Assembly: GCF_020184175.1 (NCBI RefSeq)
Contig: NC_065530.1
Span: 29,861,260-29,925,259, forward strand
Origin: Aphis gossypii
Taxonomy: Eukaryota > Arthropoda > Insecta > Hemiptera > Aphididae
Direction: 5' to 3'
DNA: 64,000 nucleotides
Part shown: piece by piece, positions 14,040 through 27,900 of the stretch
Layout: every line of letters begins with the position of its first letter
Numbering within the stretch: position 1 is the first letter of the stretch
Program-made: the position numbers and the translations under genes
The notes under the pieces: generated by a model
Database searches by the model: none
The model's input: the letters and a program-made list of their open reading frames with translations, nothing else
What the model was told of the DNA's origin: nothing

Positions 14040-15340
14040 CCCCTTAAATTTTGCCACCTGGCGCAAATGTTACTATCGCACCTTTGGTTGACAAAAAACC
14101 CTATGTAGATGCGTTTCTACCGCGGTTGTCCTCCTCCCATCTGCCCCCATATTATGGTACGTGCGATGATCATAACACGAATGCGCACTGCTGCCGCATA
14201 TTAATATTATATTATATTGTTATTATTATTACCATATGCTTTTTCGTTTGTTTAGTGCTATTATAACTGCGGCTCAGATCGAAATTCGACCACCGCAGAT
14301 AAGTGATGATGGCCAGAGCGTAATATAATTTATATAAGTACGCCCGTACGTATATCTAGATCGTAGCCTGCTGTGGCGGCGTGTACCCAGTACACCCATA
14401 TAACTTACACTGCGGCGATACCTACCCATATTATGTAGTCGAACGTCGTAATTATTATTATCGTTATCGTTACCTTATAATAATAATAATATGGCCGCCG
14501 CCTTCGATGGCAGTATTCGCGCTCGTGTGTGCGGGTTAGCTGAATGTACGCGTGTTACGCCGCGCGTAATAGTATCAGGTGTATCAGGTACCTATACCTC
14601 TTTCTCAAATTATATATATATATAGTTGCGTATAACAGTGGTATAGAATATTATAACGAGAGTGGAAATCTATTATATAACCCTTTTGTCTATAATATGC
14701 CTGTAGTTGTACGTATCGTGTAGTATATCATATCGGTATGTGTACTTGTGTATGCGACGCGCGGTGCACGACGCGACACCTGGTTAGAGGGACCATACGA
14801 TATCGCTACACTTTATAATAATAATAATAATATTATTATTGTATTATATACCTTCCCGTGTATATTATAATAATAATATATGCGTAATGAAATGCCGCGA
14901 ATAAAACATACCTATCGACAATGCGAATCCGTATCAGTGTCGGAGACCGAAAAAAAAAGTATAATAATAATAATGATGATAAAAATTCCGCGAGTCCATT
15001 GTGTGCTAATGGAGGACAACACGTGTGCTGCACAGCACCGGGAGTAGCGAGTACACGCACCGTCGGCGCGGCAGCAGCAGCAGCAGCAGCATTCGGACTC
15101 GACCCACAACTACGCGACACGACTACTCGTGTTGACGTCTGCTGCAGTGGTATAAAACGAAAAAATACGAGTAAGAAAAAAAAAATTACGAAAAAAAAAA
15201 AATAAAAGTCAGACCATTGAATATATTGGGCCGACCGCTATGTAAATCGACTGGCGGCGCGAGGTAGACGCGATAAATTTTAATCCCAGACTATGCGATT
15301 GTGCGACGACCGCGTCGCTGTTAGGTTATTATTATAAGAA
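14040..15340. promoter_or_regulatory. Mixed GC-richer region with (GCA)n
   Basis: Scattered CpG-rich patches, including GGCGGCGTGTACCC near 14,375 and a (GCA)7 tract at 15,070-15,090. The segment 14,050-14,100 (CCACCTGGCGCAAATGTTAC) looks like unique or TE-derived sequence. No gene accepted. Confidence 0.3.
15070..15090 (+). repeat. (GCA)n trinucleotide repeat
   Basis: Seven units of GCA in a GC-richer patch. Translates to poly-Ala or poly-Gln-like runs depending on frame, but no gene is supported around it. Confidence 0.8.
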
Positions 15341-17183
15341 CTCCGGCGCAGCGCCGCTTAAGACAATAATAATAATAATAATATATACGATTTGACGATG
15401 TAACGCAGCGAGAGTCGACGACAATTTGACTATTTTAATTCGGCCGGTTGGTCGAGCAAGAAAAAAAAAACACTGCGCGACGACGTTTACAATGAGTATG
15501 TATAGCAGCACTATGTATAGTGTAGAAGGCATGTATGATAATATAATGTATAATATAATATACCTAATAAAATATTGTGTGGTTTTCGCCCGTGACGAAC
15601 AATTGGAGAACGGGTGGTAGGAGAAAGACCGAAAAAAAAACAAACGACCCGATGCTGGTGCAGACCTCATTGCCGCCGGATTGTCCAAAAAATTCGGCGC
15701 GAACCGACGATTCACCGTAAATATGCGCGTGTGTACGTTATAAAAATACCTTGAAATACAATATATTATTATGCTATATAGGTACGCAAGGACATCCGAA
15801 AAAATCGTAATTAATTTATTGTCCAAACGTCTATGAATTTGTATTATAATAATTTTACAAAGTCTCTTGTAGTCGCAAGACGGAACACGGTAACTCTTGG
15901 AATTTATGTCTGTAACTATACCTAGGTATTATAATAATACTGCGATTGCTATGACCGCGGAGGGAGGGACGTTCCAGAGAATTTAAACGGAATACGTTAC
16001 ACATCTTATAATATTATACGTATAAAATAATATTATAAAATACACGACAGAACAATATAATATTAAGAGCGATAATAAATTTAATAACGTTCGACCGCAC
16101 AAACACTATATTATTATAGTAAAATGCATCACGTGCGTATAATAGTACATATACCGGCTATACCTATACAGTAATATAATAATGTTTTATGATGGTTTTT
16201 ATTGAGTTTTTTTTTATATCGAATTAAAAACAAGTTAAATTTCTACGATTAAAATTAACAACAATATTATAATATACCATGAATAAGAAAATAATATATC
16301 ATGATGTATTCGTGATAAACATATTATATCTATTTAATTGCGCCATCGATGTAAATCGTTGGATTATATTTATAACGACCTAAACTATGATTTATAAACT
16401 TTTTTTTAAACATTACAATATTCAATAAATCTGACGACCATTTCACTAATACGCCGCCCTCATAGACCTTATATTCAGGTATTATACTCTTAAAATAACA
16501 GTATTAGGACTAGGGTCGCCCTACTCACCCTAAATTATTGTTTATGAATTATAACATTTGTAATTTATTAAAATATGATATGATTTAACACTAAAGCCAT
16601 GCTATCTATAGTTTTTATACTTATGAAATACCTAACATAAAAGTAAATCGATTAAAAAAAAAGGAATTTAATAAAAACTTTATACTCGTTGTATAGATCA
16701 TGCTTGCTAAAATATATTATATATATGTGTGTGTGTGTGTGTGTTTTTTTTAAACAAAAACCCATTATCGTCGCACCTGGTGTACGGCGACATTGTTTTT
16801 GTTTTTAATCGAATAGTTTCAATGATAAATGTTTTAAATTTAAAATGGCTCATCAAATGAAACGATGACATCACACAAAAAAAACCACGACAGGTGAAAT
16901 AAGATTTAATGAATTTTCGCTTAAATGCAATGAACTGCGTATAAAAAACCGATCCGGTTTGAGTATAAAAAATAAATTTTCACGTCGTAAATGTCAATCG
17001 TCAATGCGATGTTTCTTATGTTTACGAACAAAATCGGTTTAGATTACAAATAATATGCATCTATGCGAGTCTTTGTAAAACGAATGAACAATAGTATATT
17101 ATTTTTACTCATTATAATATAATGTATAATAGTATATGTTATTGTAGTTAACACCATTGGTTTTCAAATTTATATGTTTTTAG

Positions 17184-17287
17184 CGGAAAATTATTTTCAG
17201 CATGTATTCGATAAATATTTTATACTTCCCAATGATATGCCTGAGAAAAACAGAAATGTGGCACTATGGCAGACTATAAAAGAATAA
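17184..17287 (+). other. Candidate terminal exon (unrecognised)
   Basis: A stop-free frame of 34 codons ending in TAA at 17,285-17,287 reads ENYFQHVFDKYFILPNDM then PEKNRNVALWQTIKE. Two acceptor-like sites precede it (TATGTTTTTAG ending 17,183 and TTATTTTCAG ending 17,200). AATAAA overlaps the stop (17,283-17,288). The composition is protein-like, but open frames this short are common in AT-rich DNA, and I cannot name a family or find the partner exon. Confidence 0.2.
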
Positions 17288-17882
17288 ACTAGATAATAAT
17301 ATTGAAAGTTGGATTTTTTGTATAGCTATTATTTAATATTTTTATTATACGTATAGTTGCGATTATTTTTTATCACTTTTATATTTGTATTGAATATTTT
17401 TTTTTCAAAACTAATTAAAATATTATACTATTTTCTTTTTTTTTGACTTAAATAAAAAATGTTCATATTTTCTACTCACACCTTTAATATTAGTTAGGTA
17501 CCTAATATTATTGGAATAACATTAATATTATGCATGATTTATAATCAATATTATAAATGCAAATTTTTACTATTATAAAAGCGCATTAGTTTTAAATTAA
17601 AATCAGGTTTATAGAAGTTTTAAAAAAATTAATACATTCGTATTAATAATTATCAATCTTGTGTATTCTGTAAAATAATAGTATTATATTTATTTTAACA
17701 TTATAGATATATATACTTCATGACAGGGATTCGACTGGACGAGGAGACAAGTAATGAAATTAGAATTTTTTTATGAGATCGAAATTTTTATTAAGTTATA
17801 TTAAACACTAAACAAATATCCTATCGATTTATGTTGAACAAAGCGCAAATAATTATTCAAATGTGTGACCAATAAACGTCAG

Positions 17883-17894
17883 CAGATGGCGCCA
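17883..17894 (+). promoter_or_regulatory. CTCF-like insulator motif
   Basis: CAGATGGCGCCA fits the core AGRTGGCGC known for insect CTCF. It lies in an otherwise AT-rich tract, which makes it conspicuous. Binding is not shown. Confidence 0.3.
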
Positions 17895-18849
17895 GTAGTA
17901 ACCATAAAGCAAATAATTCACTATTAAACCAGCATATTATTTCCAAGTACCAAAATTGATTTTTTTACGTTATAATATATTATACTATAATGATTTATAG
18001 TATAAAATTTTATTCAATATACCTCTATAGGAAACGTATTGGATTATATTATTATTGTTCAACTTTAATCAATATCTTATTCTTGTAAATATTCAATTAA
18101 ATAATAGTTGTGTTTGAACTGAGAGAAAAAAAACTAATACCATTTTCGTGGCAAATAAAGTAGTCTATTACTCATGATTTATTATAATATATATATTTTG
18201 GTATCATAGTATCAATAGCTAATAAAAACAAAGTCGAAGCTTATAAATTATCGAAAGAGCTTAGATCCAAAAAACTTTATCCATAAATCGACTGCTGCAA
18301 ACGCCAGTGATTATATTGTGATAAAAAATAAATAAATCGTAATTTAAAATGAATTCATAGTGCATACCATGTTCTGTAGACAAAATAAATATGAGTAAGC
18401 GTTTTGTAAAATATTAAAGACAATAATATAGTTTCCGTAGCTCAACGACATAATTAATAATTATATGCTCGATAATCTATAGCAACCACTGCTATGCACC
18501 AAACTGTGCACAAGACTATATACAAAGAGTCACGCATTGGTACCATGGTTTAAAATATCATATAAAAAAAAAGTCCTACATAATATATTACTCCTATATT
18601 TGTATAGTGTTATATTATCGTCACAAGGTTTTTTATTTGCACCCCGTCGTTGTCCACTCAAAAATTCAATGTGCAATGCACTCAGCGGAAATATATTGCA
18701 CATGCATCTGCGGTATTATTATAAGTACTATTATAGGTACAATTGAAAAACCAAACCATTAAACTTTATCTAACTTAGTAGAATTATAAGATTTCGAAAG
18801 ACGGGGTGCTTTTGACAACCGTGAATAATTATTAATTTTATACTAATAT

Positions 18850-19850
18850 TCGTGTAATGTTCGATATTCGCGCTTGTGTATACTCGGCGGCAGGGGTGAG
18901 AGAATTTAGGTCAAACGCTCGGGGTAATAATAATGTTTTATTTGTGGCTTGTGTAATATCAGTTTATTACTACGACTGTATGTATGTTAGGGCGTGCGCG
19001 AATGTGTGTGTGTGTGTGTATACATCTCGAAATCGGAGACTTATCGTGGACCGCGGTGATCGATTCGCAAATCGCCTACTTCCGGCAGGAAGTCACCACT
19101 TTTTCTTATTCGTGTTTTATTTCTCCCATCTCCTCGACTATTGTTTTATATTTTTCTCGCACGTCATCTAATACCCCTGACCAACTGATAACGCACGCCG
19201 CACCGGCGTTACGCGAATCCCGTTTAAACGGTTCGCTGTTACGAAAAAAAATAAGTAAAAAAATACGCGTTCCTTTTCAACGGTCTCGAATGTCGTTACC
19301 CATAAAACCATAACACATAATATTGCCATAATTTATAATATATAAATATATTTTAATCAATGGTTTTACGTATCATCGATTTTATACGACATCACAATTT
19401 TTAACAATTTTTATATCATGTCTCGTCGTGTTTTAGCATTTTGTTTCTTGCGCCACAGTTCATTTTTAATTTGTAAGCACGTAAACTGTCTATGATGTTT
19501 ACGATGTTACGTTATGTATTAATATTCTTTGAGGAGAGTTCTGAGATGTAAACTGCTATACTCGGCAGGTGCTACGCCGCGGGGGCGGCCCGGGAACAAA
19601 TCTCCATTGTCGGAATGGGCGGGCGCGAGCATGCGCGCGAAAAAACACCCGGCACACTCTCCGGCGGGTCCCCTAATCAATAATACCCCTTTGCAGATTT
19701 CCTTTTATAATTTACAAAAAATAATAATAAGAATAAGAAGAAGAAAATCCAAAGGGAAAGAAAAAATATTATGCTCACGCACGCCCGCACGCACGCGCCA
19801 TCGTACACGGTTATTTTATTATTATTATTTTTCGGTATTAAAAGTGTGAA
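18850..19850. promoter_or_regulatory. GC/CpG-richer island
   Basis: Two GC-rich patches (about 18,880-19,310 and 19,540-19,830), one with GGGGGCGGCCCGGGAAC near 19,580. Contains the perfect palindrome CCGTTTAAACGG at 19,220-19,231. Short frames here lack any recognisable domain. Confidence 0.3.
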
Positions 19851-21889
19851 TTTGGAAGTGCGGAAACGGTTTTTATTTTTTTTAAACGACAGAGTGAAAA
19901 ACTTTTAACGTGCTGAATTCACGGTCGACGAAAATAAGCTGTAGCTGATGAAAAATATGAAAGAAAAAAAACAACTACAAAAAAATACATCCGATGAGTT
20001 TCTATTTAACGACAATAAATAAAGTAAATATATGTGTGGCGTAGTCGAATGTGAACCAAACACAGGATGTCACCTATTTATAATGTACACACTACGTAAA
20101 ATATTTTACTGAAATTTGATTTTCCCATTAAAAAAGCGATTTTATAAGAATAATAATATGCTTTTTTCCACTTTCTACGATCAAATATCTCGATACAAAG
20201 TAATGCAGGTATTGTTTACAATAAAAATCAGTAGTATCTCATTGCAGCTCTCGCGTAACACTATTAATATACCACTACACATCGCGCGTATGTTAATACA
20301 CTACAACTGCAGTATGAAGTATAATATTATTAGTCACTCGAATAGTACAATATCATATTTACGTATTAAGCATGGTAATCCTTTAAGTTTAACGGTTTGA
20401 GTGTATGACTTGATTAGTATGTAAGTTTTGCCTATTCGTGAAAAAATATCTTTTTAATAACCATCATTATTGATCGACGAGAGTATTTTAAGTATGTAAA
20501 CTTAATTATTATAGACGACAAACAAAAAAATTTTTGATTAAATCTAAATTTCATTGGAATGCTTTGAAAATTGTTTTATTTTTAACCTTGACTTTTTTGG
20601 CCTGGAAATGAATTATTGTATTTCAGTTTAACTGTGACATAAATTATGTATGATTTGTTCTCTATATACACAGTCGTTAGTTATATATATTTTTTTAATT
20701 TTCAATATTGGTTGATTAAATAATAATAATATGTTGAGTGCTTATATAATATATATACATACATACTAAAATATAGTATATCTAAAAACGTGCGCTTCTA
20801 TGCCGATTGAATTGATTTCTCGCTACGTGTTAGCTATATATAGGGACGACCGAGTCGTAAAAATAATTCGGCTTTATGTCGTCGTTATACGTCGTTTTCC
20901 CTAACCAGTCCTAAATGTTTACAACAAATATCACTGTAAGAGTATGTACAACTCGCGAGATTTGGACGGTTTTCCATCTATCGAAGTCATCATGCATTTT
21001 ATAACGATTCATTCGTGTCAAATAATAAAAAAAATATTATTTATTATTTAATTGCTTTAAAGTCATCCGTGTAGTAGGTATACCTACGCAGTATTAACAT
21101 AGTACATACATTTTTTTATATCAATATTATGATATTATTTTACGGTTTTGGAATGAAAAGCATTTGCGGAGCACAATAATACCGTTTTATATAATACGCT
21201 TAGATATATCGAATCCGTCATTATATGATATACAGAGTGGGCCGCTGAGTTTTCCAATATAGTTAACGCAGGGAAACAAGAAAACATTTTAATGTCCCGT
21301 TCTGTATGTATTAAAAGATAAGAAGCATTATATTGCGCATCACGACACATATGCGATTAAGTATATTTTATTAAATATGTAAGTACGTATAGGTATAAAT
21401 ATATAATATATTATATTATATTATATACGGCGGCGCAGATGGATAGCATAATATAAGTATACAATACGCGTAAGTTATATCCGTTTTTTAAGCGAAAGAG
21501 AAAATAAAATATACTCACATAAACGTTGTTGCTGATGTTTTTTTTCCAATGCCAAAACGGCGTTCACCGGAAAACGTCATCTTATTATATGCTACCGTAC
21601 CCTCGTTGTCGAAATATTGGACACTTCGAGACGGAAATTCGCGCTTCCACTTTCTCGTTGTGTTTTATACACTCGAGACGGAGATGTAAAAACAAATATG
21701 TAGATTAGATATACACTCGGTTTTCATCCGTCGATCAAACTAAACGTTATACGCGTCCAATTCCCTCGCGTGTGGCGCGGCGGGGACGCGAATGCCACAT
21801 AGCAGAAACTGCATATATATATGGTTGTATACTTGTATAATATTATGTATATAGGTATGCTGTGCATATAATATATATATATATACATA

Positions 21890-22538
21890 CAGAGTGATTC
21901 AAAATTCATATGTTACAGCCACTTTATCATATAAATATTCATAATAGAGAAATACGTTTAATACCGGAGTTTTTTTTGTTTAGTAAAAGATCTAAAATGA
22001 TAAGTAATTTTTATATTATTTTACTATATTTTAGGCTGGGTTTTTGGGGTCAATTTTAGAAATTCAAAAGTAAACTTATACTTTTCGGGTAGTCCTAGTA
22101 GAAGAATTTTTTCCTGAGCAATTTCGGAGAAATTTGGTAAAGTAATTTATTTATAAGAAATAGTCTCATAAGTATTTAAAAGATACATGAATGGAGTGGT
22201 ACAGGTATACACCGAAAAATGTTGGTCTACTTCTCCTTTTACTTTAACTTAAAAAACTTATAGCTCATAAACAAATTTTTTGAATTCCGATTTGTGTATA
22301 TCGATTCCAAAAAAAAATCTATACATTAGGATTGCAAAATGTATTGGTTCCAATTTAAATTTCTTAAGTTGACCGCAAAAACATACTCTAAAATATTGTA
22401 AAAAATATATATATACATTTACTAATCATTTTAAGTATTTATAAATAAAACAACTTTTGTATTAAAATTATTTTACTGTGAATATTATATTGTATTCATA
22501 TGACAAAATGGCTGAAGTATAAATTTTGAATCACCCTG
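21890..22538. mobile_element. Non-autonomous DNA transposon (MITE-like), 649 bp
   Basis: The left end reads CAGAGTGATTCAAAATTCAT. The right end, in reverse complement, reads CAGGGTGATTCAAAATTTAT. The similarity continues for about 50 bases (ACAGCCACTTTATCATAT against TTCAGCCATTTTGTCATAT). The hexamer TACATA is directly repeated immediately outside both ends (21,884-21,889 and 22,539-22,544), as expected for a target-site duplication; the flanks are TA-rich, so its exact length is uncertain. The interior has no coding frame of note, so it must have moved with transposase from elsewhere. I do not assign a superfamily. Confidence 0.85.
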
Positions 22539-23220
22539 TACATATACATATCTATATACCTATATATATATATATAAATATTTACATTTATGCACGTGTA
22601 CAAGAAACTCTTTTCCGTCGTTCCTTTTTCGTTTTGATGAATGTGATAAATCTAAAAAATAAAAAAAAAAATAAAGATAAATAAAACAAACAGCCAAAAC
22701 ATCATAGACACACGTATTCTTGACATACACAATAATATTATGTGTGTGCGCGTTCGGAGTGTGTATATAATATAATATATGTTGTATAGATTGACGAGGG
22801 AAGAAACGGAAATAAAAATGTATCACGTGGAATACGAATATATATATATATATTATATTGTATATTTCAGGTCTCACGAATTCCTTTGTGTGCAACAAAA
22901 TATAAATATAAAAAAAAAAGATACCGAGTATGATATCGGACACTCGTAAAATTATTTCAGCGAATTATTATATTATTTTCTGCGGGTTTTTCTTTCTCTC
23001 GTTTTGCTTAGCATCATCGTTATTATTGATGATGCTGTGTCGTGCAGTATGTATATTATATATATATATGTATATTCTATATTACAGTATACGAGGGACG
23101 AAAACCCATCTCGCGTCCTGGTCCACGCACCCTCCGTCCGTCAAGGAGCCAGTAGCGGGTAAATGAGATCGATTTTTTCGCTCGGGGGGCATGAAAATAA
23201 AAAGAAAAAAGTGTATTAAA

Positions 23221-23228
<8 letters not shown>

Positions 23229-23251
<23 letters not shown>

Positions 23252-23254
23252 TAT
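23229..23254. repeat. (TA)n microsatellite
   Basis: About 13 AT units directly after a poly-A run. Confidence 0.85.
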
Positions 23255-24194
23255 TTGGATGAAAGTAGAATTTAATAAATAATGAGAAACTTTAATAAGT
23301 TTCTTGAGACCCGGATGGTAGTCAGAGAGAGAGAAAGAGAGAGCTTAAATTACGCGGAGGAAATTATACGAATTTTTCATTGGTGCGCGGGGATACATAA
23401 TAAATTAAAAGAGAGAGAGCGAGCAACCGAGAAAAAAAGGACGGAAAAACGTTTTCTTCTAATTAACTCAGGCGCGGTGCATATATATTTAGCTGTGAGT
23501 TTGCGCGCGTTAATGATACGCCCGGAAATTAATTAAGCGCCACCCGAGAGCCACGCCCTATTTGTATGCTTACAGGCCTGTATTGTTTTTTTTGTTTTGT
23601 GAGAAAAAAAAATTCACCAATCATACATATTACATAATACATATCTTATATTATTTCTCAAAGTCTGCGTACTCATATACTCAGTACCTCGTATATAATA
23701 TACATAATTGATGTTTTACCATATCATTATAATATATTTTAAACAATATTGTAATGTAGGTAACGTTTACGGTCGTAAATTTTTTTTTTTTGGTTGTTGT
23801 TGATCACGTAAAATTTTTTATATATATGTTAGTTTTACTACATTAAAAATATCTTCATTTTAAAATATTTTAATTATTACTGCAGATACACGTTGTTACA
23901 GTATTAGCATATTCAAATTTGAAATTAGATTTTATCACATTAGTATTATATTTAACTAAATTATTTTAATAGCATGTCAACTACAGATATATAATTATTA
24001 TTTCACCATTGACTGTTATTTTTTGTTTTCATAAATTAAAATTTTTTTGTTTTTGATTTGTTTCATATACATTATATATATAAATAATAAGTAAATTTAC
24101 TTAATAATAATTTTGTTCTTATAAGACTTAATAGTCATGTAGAGGATTTTTATCAGTTTAGCTTTAGCACTTACATTAAGTTTTTCTATCTTTC

Positions 24195-24480
24195 TCGATC
24201 ATCCGCATCTTCAATTCCCATCGTACTTAGACTTTCCAAATTTTCATTCATTCTATCTTTCCGTTTAGTTTATTTGCTAAGACTTTATGTATTAACTTAT
24301 CATTTTCTAGTCACCATAGTCTTATAGTTTTCAAATAGTTTTGTATGTTTTTGATTTCTTCAGTTTTTTATAAATATAAGTCTATAAGTGTATCTTAAAT
24401 TTTTTCTCCCTATTATTAGAAGTTTTAACTCATCACCATTCATTGTTGCTATAGTCTACACTCCACAGTCATACATAATG
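24195..24480 (-). pseudogene. LINE reverse transcriptase C-terminal remnant
   Basis: On the minus strand, a frame from about 24,437 reads DELKLLIIGRKNLRYTYR. This matches the pattern xxKLLxFERKxLRxIYG found after the catalytic domain of many insect LINE ORF2 proteins. YDCGV lies just upstream, where YGSEtW normally sits. Stops and frameshifts follow, with LANKLNGKIE and RWELKMRM as possible further pieces. It is highly decayed. The identification rests on one good block. Confidence 0.5.
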
Positions 24481-24540
24481 ATAGAATGTTAATTTGCTAT
24501 ATAAAGCTTATAATAATTATTATAGATTATATTAATTATA

Positions 24541-24765
24541 AACGAATAAACCTATGACGTGGTAAAGGGTGAAAAATAATACTACAGAAAGATCACGTGA
24601 ACGAGTGGTTGTGAATTTTACTAACGTAGGTTGGAGCAGTCTGTTAAGTTCTGAGTATACTTCTAGATCATGTGCGTCGTATAGTTTAAGTCTAGCCTTG
24701 AATTGGTCAAGTTTAATTAAAATGTGGCCTTGAATTGGACTAAAATAGTTTTGTTATAATGATGA
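24541..24765 (-). other. Open minus-strand frame, possible relic exon or TE piece
   Basis: A stop-free minus frame of about 75 codons without an initiating Met includes QFKARLKLYDAHDLEVYSEL and LLQPTLVKFTTTRSRD. The composition is protein-like for such AT-rich DNA. It lies immediately upstream, in reading direction, of the LINE remnant and may belong to the same or another element. CAATTCAAGGC is present twice within about 40 bases. Family unknown. Confidence 0.25.
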
Positions 24766-24918
24766 GTGATTCTGGAATGAAGTCTGGAATATAAGATACT
24801 TGTTTTTTTATAATATGTTTGTATATATATATAAATTATAAAGAGATAGATATGTTAATATGTAAGTCACCAACGCTAAACTATTTATTTTACTATAATA
24901 TATGTATTGCGTTAAATA

Positions 24919-24943
24919 CTATGGTCAAAAACGTCTCGGACAC
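24919..24943 (+). repeat. Possible Tc1/mariner-like end
   Basis: CTATGGTCAAAAACGTCTCG then GACAC resembles the CAGTGGTCAAAA...CGGACA type of terminal inverted repeat of Tc1-like transposons. No matching opposite end was found within about 1 kb, so it would be a solo or decayed end. Confidence 0.25.
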
Positions 24944-27900
24944 TTAATAGTATGACATTTATATCATTGGCTACAATTATCTATCATGTTCATTATTATA
25001 AATATACTAGAATAAGGTTTATAAGATAAAAATAGTATTTAGATGTGTACCTATAGTAATGCGTGCGTTTTTCGCAGTGACAGCAGTATTCGTTTTGAGG
25101 TAAACTATGCATATAGTACTGAAATATTATGATAATGCAATATATTACTAATCAACAAAATGGAAACCTTTATCGAAGTTTAATTCTATTGTTTTTCAAA
25201 AACAATTTGAAAATAAAATAATTTGGAGATATTTTGAGTATTTCTTAAAAAAAATGTCATGAAAAAAAACGAATGTTGTGAAATCTGCATTTTCATCAGT
25301 CTACATAAAAGGATGTTTTTTTATATTTATGACAAGGTGTTTCGCGTCATATACATTTTCATAAAGTCTCCAGATAGAAAAAAATACTCAAATGATTCCA
25401 ACTTCGCTCCTAATTTTTGAAAATTAGTAACACACCACTAGTCTATACTTCCGGAAATCATAAACCTACGTAAGTAGGATACAAAACAATATAAAGGGAT
25501 TTTTTTTTAATTATTCATATAATTTATAATACATTTTAGAACAAAATAATAATGTATGATAAAAATATACACTAGTCTAAGTACTATAAAAGATTAGGTA
25601 TAAAATGATCGATAAATATCTTAAAGAAACTCTTCACAAAAAAATAAATAATAATAATAATAATAATAAAATAAAATAAAAATAAAACATCCAGTGATTA
25701 CCTACGATAAATAATATGTACTATGCAAGATAATATAATATATATTATATAGATGTGGATATGCGAAAAAGTCAGTTACAATAGAGTGTACCGATTGCCA
25801 TAAATAATCAAAGACAAAACAATATATTATATTATATATAGACAGTAAGCACATGATATAAGTATATAACCTATATTGTACAATATACATGAGATCACTG
25901 TACGAATCACACGACAGAGCCATTAGTGATCCGCGAGGTATTCGAATATCAGAATATCATAAAGTATTACATAATAATATACCTATATATATTATTGTAA
26001 TAAATATCTGAACAAGTCAACTGTTATTACGTTATTATTTTATCGATTCTGAGCGATTGGCTTGGTGCAATAAAAATTGTACTTATACCTATATTATGGC
26101 AATATTATATTATTTAAACTTATTTTACCCGAGTTCGTGTGTGATATAAAACTGCTTGGGCATTTGGCGATGCTAACTGAAAAACCTACCAAAACCTCAT
26201 CATTAATATTTTACGTACCTAGATTGACAATCATGATTATACGCGTTTTACGATAATGTACAGGCGTGCGATCCAGCCTTTAATAAACGAGAAATTCGTT
26301 CACAGTGCAGAGCATTTGTTAATAATATTCAACACTAAAAACTCCACGTACATTAACTAAATACCATCTTTGGGAGCTTGTTGAAACATAAAAGTACGAC
26401 AGAAAAATCCTTGGTATAGGTTGAGACCAGACTTACTAAACACATTAAACACACTTTAAATAAAAACATAATATACCCTCAATAATTTTTAAGTAACAAC
26501 ACTATACGGTTATGTTTAGTGCATACCTGCATTTATTATTTATTTTTTATATTTAGTTATTTCTAAGCATTCGACGTCAACTATCTTATTTGACACCTAA
26601 ATTTGAAATAAACTATTTAGTTATATTAATAATAAAAAAAAATGTATCAATATAAAATACGTTACCTATTATCCGTATAAAAGTATGTATATAATAATAT
26701 AATCGTATGTTATATGATGGTAATATTTCAATTTCGACAAGTTCTATATAATATTATAATATTTTTTTTTTGAAAGTTATGTGACTTGTATATTAAAGTA
26801 TATAAACGTTAAATACTAAAACTAATAAATATTAAAATAAGACCGAACGTCAATTTGATTGCATAATCAATAATACATATTGTATTGTATTTAAATTAAA
26901 CGTCTTATCGCACAATTGCACGCAAAATGTCAAATGTATCTATAAAATATTTTTTTTTATATAAACGCACATAAATGCATGCTGTAGTTTTACGATCAGT
27001 TTTATCGGTATTGATAATAAATTACTATTTTCACAAAGTATAAATGTAACTATCTAGATTTAATGTGATAAAAGTGTAGCTGATATCATTATTCGAAGTC
27101 ACTTTGAATAACAGTTATCTTATTATCATAGTTTATGGATGATCATAATATGATAGACTTAAAATAAATAAATAATAATTTATATAATTATTTATTATCA
27201 TCACAATCCTATACAAATTATGTATAATAATAATTGTGTAATTGTGTGTACAACGGCATAAGTAGTAACAATTAAATCATACTATTTTTAATTATATCAG
27301 ATATAGATGTACTTATATTAAATATTGTATTTTTTAAATATTATAAATTGTATACTTTGTAAAAATGATAAAAAAAAAATTAGATAATAGTATAATACTT
27401 AAATCTTTTAAGTTTAAATAATTGTGTGTGATGTTGGGGTATCATCAACGGGTGATTTCCTCTAAAAAGTGATTTAGCGATACAAATTACAAGTTACAAT
27501 ATGAATACCAACTTAATGAAGAAATCGTGTTTATAATTTATTTTTATTTTTTCCTATAATAAAATACATTATTAAGTTTAAATTTATGCTTAGATAAAAA
27601 GTTAATAATTATCAAATTTTAATTTGCTATATCATTGATGATTGCCATGTATGATGAAAAACGATTTATAATAAAATATACTGTTTTTAAAAAGTAATAC
27701 TTTAAGACTTAAAATTACTGATATACTAATGTCCCCTTAAAGTTTTTAGCCTAGTAATTAAATGTCCGAGTAAAACTCAGAATGTATTTGGTTAACATAA
27801 AATGCCTTAATAACATGCACTAAAATTCAATACAAAATATATTTTATTTTTAAATGTATCAACGTAAAATACGTATTTAAGAATATTAATTAAAAAGTTA

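Larger units (their letters stand above)
15341..18849. other. AT-rich non-coding block
   Basis: Contains the candidate exon at 17.2 kb, the CTCF-like site at 17.9 kb and (GT)n at 16,726-16,744. Nothing else is supported. Confidence 0.4.

Noticed and set aside
22560..22943. 127-codon minus frame with membrane-like segments
   Set aside because: Tyr/Ile/Phe-rich translation of TA-rich DNA adjoining the transposon. No signal of coding selection.
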